DNA from: Yersinia proxima
GTDB taxonomy: Bacteria; Pseudomonadota; Gammaproteobacteria; Enterobacterales; Enterobacteriaceae
Reading direction: 5' to 3'
NCBI RefSeq assembly: GCF_902170785.1
Contig: NZ_CABHYG010000004.1
Span: 186,001-250,000, forward strand
DNA length: 64,000 nucleotides
Shown here: piece after piece, positions 53,218 to 61,510 of the stretch
Layout of the letters: each line of letters starts with the position of its first letter
Numbering within the stretch: the first letter of the stretch is position 1
Notes under the pieces: model-generated
The model's database searches: none
Seen by the model: the letters and a program-made list of their open reading frames with translations, nothing else
Told to the model about the DNA's origin: nothing
Translations under genes and position numbers: made by a program

Positions 53218-54351
53218 TCAGTTACCCAAGACGACACAGCTGTCAGCATCCCAGCAGAGTTGTACTTCATCACCCCAGGTTGGCATCCCTTTGCGGTAAC
53301 GATGGCCGTTCTGTAGCTGTGCAGTGAGCATCTGTCCGCTGTGTAATTTCACGTGATAAATGGACAAGTCGCCCAGATAAGCAATGTGCACCACTTCACC
53401 AACGGCAAAGTTGCAACCATCCTCCGGCACCTGTTCACACAACATCACTTTTTCTGGCCGCAGCGCGACAAAGACGGGAACACCATCAACCACTGACGCG
53501 TCTGAATCCACTTTCAATGGATGGCGCAGTCCGGGGCTGTCAATCACCAGCGCATCATCTAAACGCTCTTTTAATACGCCTTCAAACACATTCACCGAGC
53601 CGATAAACTCAGCACTGAATCTGCTGTTAGGATGTTCGTAAATCTCTTCCGGCTCACCAATTTGCACGAACTTACCACGGTTCATAATGGCGATGCGCCC
53701 GGCCATGGTCATGGCCTCTTCCTGGTCGTGGGTAACCATCACGCAAGTTGCTCCGACACGCTCCAGAATATCCACCACTTCGAGTTGCATACGGTCGCGC
53801 AGTTTTTTATCCAACGCGCCCATCGGCTCATCCAGCAACAGCAGTTTTGGCCGTTTGGCCAGGCTGCGAGCCAAAGCGACCCGTTGGCGTTGGCCGCCGG
53901 ACAGCTGATGTGGCTTACGTTTGGCAAACTCTTGCATATGTACCAGAGTTAGCATCTCTGCCACCCGGCTTTTAATTTCATTAGCAGGCAATTTGTCTTG
54001 TTTCAAACCAAACGCGATATTTTGCTCAACAGTCATATGTGGGAACAATGCATATGACTGGAACATCATATTAATTGGGCGCTGATAAGGCGGTACATGC
54101 GACAAATCCTGCCCATCGAGGACAATTTGCCCCTGTGTCGGCTGTTCAAAGCCAGCCAGCATTCGCAACAAGGTGGATTTTCCACACCCTGAAGCCCCTA
54201 ACAGCGCAAAAATCTCACCTTTGTAGATCGTCAAATTGACATCATCTACCGCGGCCTGACCATCAAATGATTTGGTTAAATTGCGAATCTCCAGCAAGGG
54301 TGTAAACACCTTCTGGGATTTTGGCTGTGGGCGGGGAATTACATCATTCAC
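53218..54351 (-). CDS. potG: PotG, putrescine ABC transporter ATPase
   Basis: This ATPase couples ATP hydrolysis to putrescine import through PotHI. The 377 residues equal E. coli. Walker A is GASGCGKST (52-60), Q-loop MFQSYALFPHMT, signature LSGGQRQRVALARSL, Walker B LLLLDEPMGALD, H-loop VTHDQEEAM. The C-terminal TOBE-type regulatory domain (about 290-377) includes VALRPEKVMLCE and GDLSIYHVKLHSGQ. It lies behind a terminator-like hairpin that follows potF. Confidence 0.97.
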   Translation of the reverse strand: MNDVIPRPQPKSQKVFTPLLEIRNLTKSFDGQAAVDDVNLTIYKGEIFALLGASGCGKSTLLRMLAGFEQPTQGQIVLDGQDLSHVPPYQRPINMMFQSYALFPHMTVEQNIAFGLKQDKLPANEIKSRVAEMLTLVHMQEFAKRKPHQLSGGQRQRVALARSLAKRPKLLLLDEPMGALDKKLRDRMQLEVVDILERVGATCVMVTHDQEEAMTMAGRIAIMNRGKFVQIGEPEEIYEHPNSRFSAEFIGSVNVFEGVLKERLDDALVIDSPGLRHPLKVDSDASVVDGVPVFVALRPEKVMLCEQVPEDGCNFAVGEVVHIAYLGDLSIYHVKLHSGQMLTAQLQNGHRYRKGMPTWGDEVQLCWDADSCVVLGN

Positions 54352-54402
54352 TCAGCGTGCTCTCCGTAAAAGCAGAACAGGCCGCATTCGAGGTGCGGCG
54401 CA

Positions 54403-54440
54403 ATAAAAAACAGGAACAGGAAGATAACCCCCTGTTCCTA
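54403..54440 (-). terminator. Attenuator/partial terminator between potF and potG
   Basis: Read on the minus strand, AGGAACAGG pairs with CCTGTTCCT across a ten-base loop and is followed by GTTTTTT. It is a textbook rho-independent terminator inside the operon, so it should raise PotF over PotGHI. Confidence 0.85.
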
Positions 54441-54517
54441 CCATGATCTATTTTACTTATCCATCAATCTGTTATCAGTGACAGGTTCACCACCAGCCGC
54501 TGATTACCATCAATGGT

Positions 54518-55627
54518 TTATTTACCGCTTTTCACTTTGGTCCAGGCACGGGTGATCACACGATCAATTTTCGGATCTTGCACTTTTAATGTGAACATCT
54601 TAGCTCGCACATCTGCCGGTGGATAAATACCTGGATTATCACGAACTTCTGCGTTCACCAGCGGGGTAGCAGCTTTGTTGGCATTGGCGTAGAACACGTG
54701 GTTGCTAATATTGGCAATCACATCAGGGCGCATCAGATAATTCAGGAACTGATAGGCTTCATCCTGATTTTTCGCATCCGCAGGCATGGCAAACACGTCA
54801 AAGAAAGCTAATGCCCCCTCTTTCGGAATGCTATAAGCCACATTCACACCATTTTTGGCTTCTTTGGCGCGATTAGAAGCCTGCATGATATCGCCAGCCC
54901 AACCCACAGCCACACAGATGTCACCGTTTGCCAGATCATTAATGTATTGCGATGAGTGGAAATAACGGATATTTGGCCGCAGTTTCAATAACAACTCAGT
55001 AGCAGGGCCAGTGTAATCAGTGGCCTGAATACTGTTGGGGTCTTTACCTAAATAATTAAGAACGGTGGCAAAAATCTCACTTGGCGCATCCAGGAAGGAA
55101 ACACCACAGCTTTTCAACTTCTCAAGATTTTCCGGTTTCAGCACCAGATCCCAACTGTTTACCGGAGCGTCTTTCCCAAGTGCCGCTTTCACTTTCTCGA
55201 CGTTATAGCCAATACCGGTCGTCGCCCACAGATACGGAATGGCATATTTGTTATCGGGATCGTGCTTGCCAACCAGCGTCAGCAATTCAGGATCAAGATT
55301 TTTGTAATTCGGTAATTTACTTTTATCCAGCGGCTTAAATACGCCCGCAGACAATTGGCGCTCGAGGAAACTGGCTGACGGCACCACCAAATCAAACCCG
55401 GTGCTCCCCGCCATCAATTTACCTTCCAACACCTCGTTGGAGTCAAACACATCATAGACAACTTTAATGCCGGTTTCTTTTTGGAAATTAGCCAGCGTAT
55501 CTGGCGCGATATAATCAGACCAGTTGTAAATGTGCAGTGTTTTTTCTTCAGCAGATGCTGAGACGGACGCGGCCATTAACAGGCCAGCAGCAACACCCGA
55601 TAACCACTTTTTACGTTGGGTGAACAT
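54518..55627 (-). CDS. potF: PotF, periplasmic putrescine-binding protein
   Basis: PotF captures putrescine for PotGHI. The 369 residues (370 in E. coli) start with a signal peptide MFTQRKKWLSGVAAGLLMAASVSASA, cleaved before EEKTLHIYNWSDYI. Ligand-site segments match E. coli: TLHIYNWSDYIAPDT, VVPSASFLERQ, VGWAGDIMQASNRAKEAKNG and FFDVFAMPADAKNQDEAYQFLNY. In E. coli the pocket residue in VGWAGDVWQAS is Trp; here the segment reads GDIMQAS, a Trp-to-Met change beside the pocket. GGAGGAGT precedes the ATG. Confidence 0.97.
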   Translation of the reverse strand: MFTQRKKWLSGVAAGLLMAASVSASAEEKTLHIYNWSDYIAPDTLANFQKETGIKVVYDVFDSNEVLEGKLMAGSTGFDLVVPSASFLERQLSAGVFKPLDKSKLPNYKNLDPELLTLVGKHDPDNKYAIPYLWATTGIGYNVEKVKAALGKDAPVNSWDLVLKPENLEKLKSCGVSFLDAPSEIFATVLNYLGKDPNSIQATDYTGPATELLLKLRPNIRYFHSSQYINDLANGDICVAVGWAGDIMQASNRAKEAKNGVNVAYSIPKEGALAFFDVFAMPADAKNQDEAYQFLNYLMRPDVIANISNHVFYANANKAATPLVNAEVRDNPGIYPPADVRAKMFTLKVQDPKIDRVITRAWTKVKSGK

Positions 55628-56063
55628 CCGTTAACTCCTCCAGAATAGGGGGTAAATTCGTGCGATAAATTTGCATCCATGGGATGCAATACCTTTGTCC
55701 TGCCGAGCGCTATTGCCACAAACACCAAATGCATGGCTATGCACAGTGAGCAATTATTAATCTAACAAATATAATCACTGATTTTGCGGAGGAATATTAT
55801 GCCCTTTGCAGAAACAGCAGCATAACCGCAGTTCGGAATCCACGCCAGACTCTAGGGTAAAAAACGCCTTTTATCGATTTTTTATGCATATTCTATCTAT
55901 GTAATGCGTCACTAATGGCATAAACGGCGACAAATATCTGGCAAAGGAGGGTAAAAAGCAGAATATCTTATGGTTTAGCGGGGGAATCTTATGGTTTACC
56001 AAGAGAATAAATAGTGTGCCACTGGTTATCAGTAGCACCCTGATTTTGATGTACGGTAATTAT
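55628..56063. other. potF upstream / ybjN downstream region
   Basis: These 436 bases carry the leftward potF promoter. On the plus strand a strong ribosome site GCGGAGGAATATT precedes a nine-codon frame ATG...TAA at 55799-55825. Two short near-repeats (ATCTTATGGTTTA at about 55966 and 55989) lie further right. No hairpin terminator for ybjN was recognised. Confidence 0.4.
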
Positions 56064-56549
56064 TTAGTGTATTACAGGATAAGCGGTGGCAGTTTGTGGC
56101 AACTCGTCGTCGTCACTATTGCCAATAAACAGTAAATCGTTGGCACGCGCTTCCAGAATAATCATCGAAATCTGCTCTTCGCACTGCTGCATAAAGTAGC
56201 CAAACTGGGCGAATGAGACGCCAACCTCAACAGTCAGTGACTGGCAGACAATCAGTTTTGGCAGATTATCATCCTGAATATCGATAAACGCTTTAACTGT
56301 CAGTGAGCTGGCATTGATTTGACTGAGATCCGCGACCAGCGGGATCAACGCTGTTGGACGTACCTCGGCCAGTGCTGAAAACAGGATAACGTTATCCACC
56401 AAATCAATTTTGGCATCAAACACACCCTCAAAATTTTGCATATGCGGCAGATGCAGTGCCTGGCAGGAATCGCACTCAAAAAATGAGATACCGAGTTGAT
56501 CCAGCCAACGCCGTAATAAGGCTAAATCCGGGACGATGAGTGAATCCAT
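56064..56549 (-). CDS. ybjN: YbjN, type III secretion chaperone-like regulatory protein
   Basis: A 161-residue cytosolic protein matching E. coli YbjN (158), which affects motility, biofilm and stress responses when over- or under-produced; its biochemical role is not settled. The fold is like that of type III secretion chaperones. Conserved sequence is FFECDSCQALHLPHMQNFEGVFDAKIDLVDNVILFSALAEVRPTALIPL and LTVKAFIDIQDDNLPKLIVCQSL. GAGG precedes the start. In E. coli rimK-nfsA lie between ybjN and ybjC; here ybjC is next. Confidence 0.93.
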   Translation of the reverse strand: MDSLIVPDLALLRRWLDQLGISFFECDSCQALHLPHMQNFEGVFDAKIDLVDNVILFSALAEVRPTALIPLVADLSQINASSLTVKAFIDIQDDNLPKLIVCQSLTVEVGVSFAQFGYFMQQCEEQISMIILEARANDLLFIGNSDDDELPQTATAYPVIH

Positions 56550-56667
56550 AACTACCTACCTCACGATTCTCATAATACGAAAAGTGCCATAGCTTACGGA
56601 ATATTGGCCGGCAGCGCTACTTCAATCCCGACTAATTTAATGCCGCAGGAAAGGCTCAGTAATGACC

Positions 56668-56976
56668 TTACTTAGATTTGTTCTCCTTTTCGGATCGCGT
56701 TTTATCTATCTCTTTCTTAGATTGGGGTCTGGAAATTCTATCTGCGCTACCTAAGAGTGGGCCAAAACCGCGTGCGACGCGCCAAACAATGCAGGCTGCC
56801 GCTGGGATCATCAGACCAATCCCAATAAAAATCATAATAATCGCAACTGTCGGTGTGCCCATTGATCCTGGTAATGACAAATAGTCATTTATACTGAGAT
56901 AGGCAACAACCAGTAATATCATCCCCAATGCTTCCAAGATAATCACAATACGGGGCATATCTCCTAACGAGCGCAT
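56668..56976 (-). CDS. ybjC: YbjC, DUF1418 small membrane protein
   Basis: 102 residues with two membrane helices (about 9-26 and 42-65; IVIILEALGMILLVVAYLSI and TVAIIMIFIGIGLMIPAAACIVWRVA) and a basic, charged C-terminal tail SRPQSKKEIDKTRSEKENKSK. It matches E. coli YbjC in the start and helix order. Function unknown. GGAGGTAAAG precedes the ATG. It is divergent from grxA. In E. coli the gene runs with nfsA and rimK, which are missing here. Confidence 0.85.
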   Translation of the reverse strand: MRSLGDMPRIVIILEALGMILLVVAYLSINDYLSLPGSMGTPTVAIIMIFIGIGLMIPAAACIVWRVARGFGPLLGSADRISRPQSKKEIDKTRSEKENKSK

Positions 56977-57223
56977 CTTTACCTCCGATAGGCTCTGTAT
57001 CTGCTTTTAACCAGTGTATTGAATCCCCACGATTTGTAACAGTACCCATAAGCAAATAGGTAGGATTAATCGGACTAACAGGTAAATCCTGCTTTTTTTT
57101 CACTGCGTCAAAAGGCATAGTAGTCAGCAGTCGCATGAGTAACACGCTATAAGTCATTTAACAGCTGAATATATCAGTAACTGTTGGCGAAGTGATTATC
57201 TCAAATTAATCAAGGAGTTTTAC

Positions 57224-57487
57224 ATGTTTGCTGTGATTTTTGGGCGTCCTGGATGTCCTTACTGTGTACGTGCCAAAGAATTGGCGGAAAAATTGGAAAC
57301 TGAGCGTGACGATTTTAAATTCCGTTACATCGATATTCACGCAGAAGGTATCACCAAAGCTGATCTGGAAAAAACAGTCGGCAAACCAGTAGAAACCGTG
57401 CCACAAATCTTTATCGATGAGAAACACATTGGTGGCTGCACAGATTTCGAAGCCTACGCTAAAGAAAATCTTAGCCTGTTCCAATAA
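57224..57487 (+). CDS. grxA: GrxA, glutaredoxin 1
   Basis: GrxA reduces ribonucleotide reductase, PAPS reductase and protein disulfides with glutathione. The 87 residues have the dithiol active site CPYC at 11-14, the cis-Pro in ETVPQIFID and the glutathione-binding GGCTDFEAY. Cytosolic. The ribosome site AAGGAG is strong. In E. coli it is OxyR-induced; I could not identify a convincing OxyR site in the 247-base gap to ybjC. Confidence 0.97.
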   Translation: MFAVIFGRPGCPYCVRAKELAEKLETERDDFKFRYIDIHAEGITKADLEKTVGKPVETVPQIFIDEKHIGGCTDFEAYAKENLSLFQ

Positions 57488-57556
57488 TCGGCTGATAAAC
57501 CTCTCTTATTGGCTAACGGTTAAGAACAGTGCGCCAACCTTGATGAGCTTTATCCG

Positions 57557-57582
57557 AAAAAGGGTGCTTAGCGCCCTTTTTT
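57557..57582 (+). terminator. Terminator of grxA
   Basis: AAAAGGGTGC / GCGCCCTTTT form a 10-bp stem (one T-G pair) with a TTA loop and a run of six T. Confidence 0.85.
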
Positions 57583-57896
57583 CTTGCCTGTCATTTAGAC
57601 CCGTCCAACAAAAACCGTACGTTAAAGCGATATAACGCCGCCAAATACCAGCAGATAACCCCGTACTTTATCAGTAAGTAAGCATATCCCCCTGGCTAAG
57701 GCAAACTTCCTGCTTACTACTGGCTGTCTCGCAACAGACCGATTAGAATAAGCACCGCTATCGCTTACATTTATATTTCAGCTAGCAATGTTTTTTTGAA
57801 TTAAAAGGTTTTGAATTTAAAGATATGTGTCGCTCTGGCTTTACATTAAGGGTGTATGCATCGTGGATCATCCTGGCTAAATAGAAAGTCATACTC
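57583..57896 (+). other. grxA-ybjL intergenic region
   Basis: These 314 bases hold the ybjL promoter and leader. An AT-rich block occurs at 57765-57825. I recognise no RNA gene, repeat or operator here. Note that rybB, which lies upstream of ybjL in E. coli, is instead downstream of it here. Confidence 0.4.
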
Positions 57897-59585
57897 GTGA
57901 ATATAAACGTCGCAAACTTGTTAAACGGCAACTACATCTTGCTGTTATTCGTGGTGTTAGCGCTGGGGTTATGCCTGGGCAAACTGCGATTGGGGCCTAT
58001 TCAATTAGGTAACGCTATTGGTGTATTGGTGGTATCTCTGTTGCTTGGGCAACAGCATTTTACGATTAATACCGAAGCCCTGAATCTGGGCTTTATGCTG
58101 TTTATTTTTTGTGTCGGCGTCGAAGCTGGCCCAAACTTTTTCTCTATTTTCTTTCGTGACGGCAAAAACTACCTGATGCTGGCGTTGGTCATGGTGGGCA
58201 GCGCGATGATTCTGGCGCTGGGGCTGGGTAAACTCTTTGGTTGGGATATTGGCCTGACAGCCGGGATGCTGGCCGGTTCCATGACATCCACTCCGGTCTT
58301 GGTGGGCGCTGGCGATACTCTACGCCATACCATCGCAAATAATCCGGCGTTGCAACATGCCCAGGATAACCTGAGTTTAGGTTACGCTCTCACCTATCTT
58401 ATTGGGCTGGTTAGCCTGATTTTAGGCGCGCGCTATTTACCCAAACTACAACACCAAGACTTGCCAACCAGCGCACAGCAAATTGCTCGTGAGCGTGGCC
58501 TCGACACCGACAGCCAGCGCAAAGTCTATCTGCCCGTTATCCGTGCCTATCGCGTTGGCCCAGAATTGGTGGCTTGGGCTGATGGCAAAAATCTACGTGA
58601 ATTAGGGATTTATCGTCAGACGGGATGCTATATCGAACGTATTCGTCGTAATGGTATTTTGGCGAACCCAGATGGCGATGCGGTACTGCAAGTTGGTGAC
58701 GAGATCTCATTGGTCGGCTACCCAGATGCTCATTCTCGTCTTGACCCCAGTTTCCGTAATGGCAAAGAAGTGTTCGATCGCGACTTGCTGGATATGCGCA
58801 TTGTTACCGAAGAGATTGTGGTCAAAAACAGCAATGCCGTCGGTAAACGACTGAGCCATTTAAAACTGACTGATCATGGTTGCTTCTTGAACCGCGTGAT
58901 CCGCAGCCAGATAGAAATGCCGATTGATGACAATGTGGTATTAAATAAAGGCGATGTATTGCAAGTCAGTGGTGATGCACGACGCGTTAAAAGTGTGGCT
59001 GAAAAGATTGGCTTTATTTCTATTCACAGTCAGGTCACTGACCTGCTGGCATTCTGTGCCTTCTTTATTTTAGGGTTGATGATCGGCCTGATCACCTTCC
59101 AATTCAGTAACTTTAGTTTTGGTATTGGTAATGCCGCTGGCCTGCTAATGGCAGGGATCATGCTGGGCTTTTTACGTGCCAACCACCCGACTTTCGGCTA
59201 TATCCCGCAAGGGGCGCTCAATATGGTGAAAGAGTTCGGTTTGATGGTCTTTATGGCGGGCGTCGGGTTAAGTGCCGGTGGCGGTATTAATAGCAGCCTC
59301 GGAGCCGTCGGTGGGCAAATGCTGATTTCCGGCTTAATCGTGAGCTTAGTGCCTGTAGTTATCTGCTTTATCTTTGGCGCTTATGTATTACGCATGAACC
59401 GCGCTCTGCTTTTCGGCGCGATCATGGGAGCACGCACCTGTGCACCGGCTATGGATATCATTAGTGATACTGCTCGCAGTAATATCCCGGCGCTTGGTTA
59501 CGCAGGTACTTATGCTATTGCGAACGTCTTACTGACACTGGCAGGCTCGTTAATCGTCATTGTCTGGCCGGGAATATTAGGCTAG
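57897..59585 (+). CDS. ybjL: YbjL, AspT/YidE-family putative antiporter
   Basis: An inner-membrane protein of 562 residues (561 in E. coli) of the aspartate:alanine exchanger family. Two five- to six-helix repeats flank a cytoplasmic region with two RCK_C (TrkA-C) domains (about 205-290 and 295-380; [19 protein letters not shown] and [17 protein letters not shown]). Repeat hallmarks are [16 protein letters not shown] and [15 protein letters not shown]. No substrate is known for YbjL. The start is GTG at 57897. rybB follows on the same strand. Confidence 0.95.
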   Translation: MNINVANLLNGNYILLLFVVLALGLCLGKLRLGPIQLGNAIGVLVVSLLLGQQHFTINTEALNLGFMLFIFCVGVEAGPNFFSIFFRDGKNYLMLALVMVGSAMILALGLGKLFGWDIGLTAGMLAGSMTSTPVLVGAGDTLRHTIANNPALQHAQDNLSLGYALTYLIGLVSLILGARYLPKLQHQDLPTSAQQIARERGLDTDSQRKVYLPVIRAYRVGPELVAWADGKNLRELGIYRQTGCYIERIRRNGILANPDGDAVLQVGDEISLVGYPDAHSRLDPSFRNGKEVFDRDLLDMRIVTEEIVVKNSNAVGKRLSHLKLTDHGCFLNRVIRSQIEMPIDDNVVLNKGDVLQVSGDARRVKSVAEKIGFISIHSQVTDLLAFCAFFILGLMIGLITFQFSNFSFGIGNAAGLLMAGIMLGFLRANHPTFGYIPQGALNMVKEFGLMVFMAGVGLSAGGGINSSLGAVGGQMLISGLIVSLVPVVICFIFGAYVLRMNRALLFGAIMGARTCAPAMDIISDTARSNIPALGYAGTYAIANVLLTLAGSLIVIVWPGILG

Positions 59586-59645
59586 TACATGAAAAGTGGT
59601 ATTTAAGAGAAAGCTAAACATTTTTTAATCTTTTTTCATTTCTCC

Positions 59646-59673
59646 AGAACTTTCTGACTGGACTGGGGTCTGA
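59646..59673 (+). promoter_or_regulatory. Sigma-E promoter of rybB
   Basis: -35 element GAACTTT (59647-59653) and -10 element TCTGA (59669-59673) are separated by 15 bases, the RpoE pattern. Transcription would start at G 59680. Confidence 0.8.
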
Positions 59674-59679
59674 TTTAAT

Positions 59680-59761
59680 GCCACTGCTTTTCTTTGATGT
59701 CCCCATATTGAGGAGCCCGATAGTCCCGCCTTCTTAGGTTCAAGACTAGTCGGGTTTTTTC
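59680..59761 (+). ncRNA. rybB: RybB, sigma-E-dependent Hfq-binding small RNA
   Basis: The first 16 bases, GCCACTGCTTTTCTTT, equal the E. coli RybB seed that base-pairs with outer-membrane-protein mRNAs. The following GATGTCCCCAT and AGGAGCCC, then GGTTCAAG, also match E. coli. The 3' end is a terminator hairpin (CCCGATAGTC / GACTAGTCGGG, one bulge) with TTTTTT, so the RNA is about 80 nt. A sigma-E promoter fits. RybB represses porin synthesis during envelope stress. It follows ybjL on the plus strand. Confidence 0.95.
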
Positions 59762-59795
59762 TTGTCTGAAATTTGAGTTCCCCCCACTCTTCCCC

Positions 59796-59812
59796 CTTAA
59801 GGCTTTCTTAAG
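59796..59812 (+). promoter_or_regulatory. PmrA (BasR) box upstream of the PAP2-ybjG operon
   Basis: CTTAAG-GCTTT-CTTAAG is a perfect direct repeat with the 5-base spacing of the PmrA consensus YTTAAK-N5-YTTAAK. A -10-like TACAGT is at 59823-59828 and the gene starts at 59862. In Salmonella, ybjG (mig-13) is a PmrA target. Confidence 0.75.
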
Positions 59813-59861
59813 ACAAAATTATTACAGTAGAAATATCACTACTTCTGCTCCAGGCTATTTC

Positions 59862-60632
59862 GTGAAGACCAACAAACCTGCTTCTCAATCTGGCGTCATT
59901 ACATCGACCTTAAATAATACCTCAACGGCACTGACAATTAGGACAAACTCCCTTTACTCGCTGCCGTTATCCTTTTATTTTTGGCAGGTTTTTGCATTGA
60001 TGATCAGTGGATTGCTGTTTCTTTGGTTATCCCGCGACGAACAGTTAGATTGGCTTATCAGCAACTTTTGGTTTGATCCCGTCTCGCAACATTTTCCATG
60101 GGAAAATAATTACTGGCTGGATTTACTGAATCATCGCTTATTGAAAATAGCCATTATCAGCGCTGCCGTTGTCTCATTGCTATGGGGTCTTTATCGCCGC
60201 AATAAACGCGTAGTAGCTACTATGCTGCTGTTCGGCATCGGCCCGTTGGTGGTAGGTGTGCTAAAAGCGACCAGTGCCCACTCCTGCCCTTGGGATCTGG
60301 TGGAATATGGCGGTAAATCCCTCAGCTATGTGCTGATGGGAACTGCCCCGGTCGGCGCGGGCCCTGGCCACTGTTTCCCCGGCGGCCATGCTTCCAGTGG
60401 GTTTGCAGTAATGGCATTGTTTTTCTTGTTTTACCCCGAACGACCACGGTTGGCTTTACTGTGTTGGTTTGCGGGTGTGAGTCTTGGCATGTTGATGGGT
60501 TTTGGACAAATCATGCGCGGGGCACATTTTCTTACCCATAACCTATGGGCGGGTTGGTGGGTTTGGCTCAGCCAATTGGCTGTGTATTGGATGATCAGCG
60601 GTTTTTACAACCGTGATAAGGGTAGAGAATGA
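59862..60632 (+). CDS. PAP2-superfamily membrane phosphatase, likely acting on lipid A or lipid diphosphates
   Basis: 256 residues with about six helices. The PAP2 catalytic motifs are KATSAHSCPWDL (motif 1, atypical for KX6RP), GHCFPGGHASSGF (PSGH-type motif 2) and RGAHFLTHNLWAG (SRX5HX3D-type motif 3). This is the COG3907-like branch, found beside lipid A modification genes in other bacteria. The start is GTG at 59862. Its stop overlaps the ybjG start by four bases, so the two are coupled. A PmrA box upstream suggests a role in cationic-peptide response. The exact substrate is unknown. Confidence 0.85.
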   Translation: MKTNKPASQSGVITSTLNNTSTALTIRTNSLYSLPLSFYFWQVFALMISGLLFLWLSRDEQLDWLISNFWFDPVSQHFPWENNYWLDLLNHRLLKIAIISAAVVSLLWGLYRRNKRVVATMLLFGIGPLVVGVLKATSAHSCPWDLVEYGGKSLSYVLMGTAPVGAGPGHCFPGGHASSGFAVMALFFLFYPERPRLALLCWFAGVSLGMLMGFGQIMRGAHFLTHNLWAGWWVWLSQLAVYWMISGFYNRDKGRE

Positions 60633-61237
60633 TTGAACAAATGAATTACTTTTTCTTTTCCATGATAAATGCCACCCCGGCATCATCTCCATGGATGATC
60701 TCTTTTGCGACTTTCATCGCACGCGATTTAATTATGATTATCCCCGTATTATTAGTGGGAATGTGGTTATGGGGGCCACAAAGGGACATGGATTCGCAGC
60801 GTACCTTAGTGACCAAAGCCGCTATCGCACTTGCTTTCTCAATGCTTTCAGCCTCTTGCATTGGGATGCTTATCCCCCACGACCGCCCTTTTGTTGTCGG
60901 TTTTGGTTACAACTTTATGAATCACGCACCCGATAGCTCTTTCCCAAGTGACCATGGTACAGCTATTTTCACTTTTGCTCTGGCCTTTGTTTTCTGGCAC
61001 AAATTGTGGTCCGCTATCAGTCTGATGGTCGTGGCTGTCGCGATTGCATGGTCACGAATATATTTGGGCGTGCACTGGCCATTAGACATGGTGGGTGGAT
61101 TTTTGCTAGGAATTGTCGGCTGCCTGTTTGCACAATTAGTGTGGAACTTGTTCGGCGATGCAATTTCAAATGGCATGAAACGTCTTTATCATATGAGTTT
61201 TGCCTTACCTATCAGCAGAGGGTGGGTTAGAAACTAG
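60629..61237 (+). CDS. ybjG: YbjG, undecaprenyl-diphosphatase
   Basis: An integral PAP2 enzyme that recycles undecaprenyl diphosphate to the monophosphate used in peptidoglycan and O-antigen synthesis, adding bacitracin resistance. 202 residues (198 in E. coli). Motifs: PHDRP (motif 1), SFPSDHGTAIF (motif 2) and SRIYLGVHWPLDMVGG (motif 3). The periplasm-facing active site is formed by motifs 2 and 3. It is coupled to the upstream PAP2 gene and shares its PmrA-type promoter. The end, ALPISRGWVRN, matches E. coli. Confidence 0.95.
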   Translation: MIEQMNYFFFSMINATPASSPWMISFATFIARDLIMIIPVLLVGMWLWGPQRDMDSQRTLVTKAAIALAFSMLSASCIGMLIPHDRPFVVGFGYNFMNHAPDSSFPSDHGTAIFTFALAFVFWHKLWSAISLMVVAVAIAWSRIYLGVHWPLDMVGGFLLGIVGCLFAQLVWNLFGDAISNGMKRLYHMSFALPISRGWVRN

Positions 61238-61456
61238 CGCCCTCCACGTGATTAATCTCACATAGCCGGCAGATTAAAATGCCGGCCACATTCTCCGCAA
61301 AATCCTTCATCACGTAAAAATATATATAAATCAAATAATTGAACTTAAGCATTGTGTTTCTGTTGGTTATTTAACAATCTTTAATGTAAAAATTATAACA
61401 AAATAAAATCTAAAACAGCTAAATATGTGAGAATTAGCTTTGTTTTTTTCCTTCAA

Positions 61457-61472
61457 TGTTATTATTATAACA
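61457..61472 (+). promoter_or_regulatory. DeoR operator at the deoC promoter
   Basis: TGTTATTATTATAACA is a perfect 16-bp palindrome with the conserved TGTTA...TAACA ends of the E. coli deo operator. It sits 38 bases before deoC and overlaps the likely -10 region. The deoR gene is next to it. Confidence 0.75.
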
Positions 61473-61510
61473 ACAGAGCCAACTTATAGATAAACAAAAG
61501 GATAAGAATT

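Noticed and set aside
56977-57223. OxyR site upstream of grxA
   Set aside because: Looked for the ATAG-N7-CTAT repeated pattern; only scattered half matches were found.
61400-61450. CRP site before deoC
   Set aside because: Only one half (TGTGA near 61426) is present and the other half does not match.
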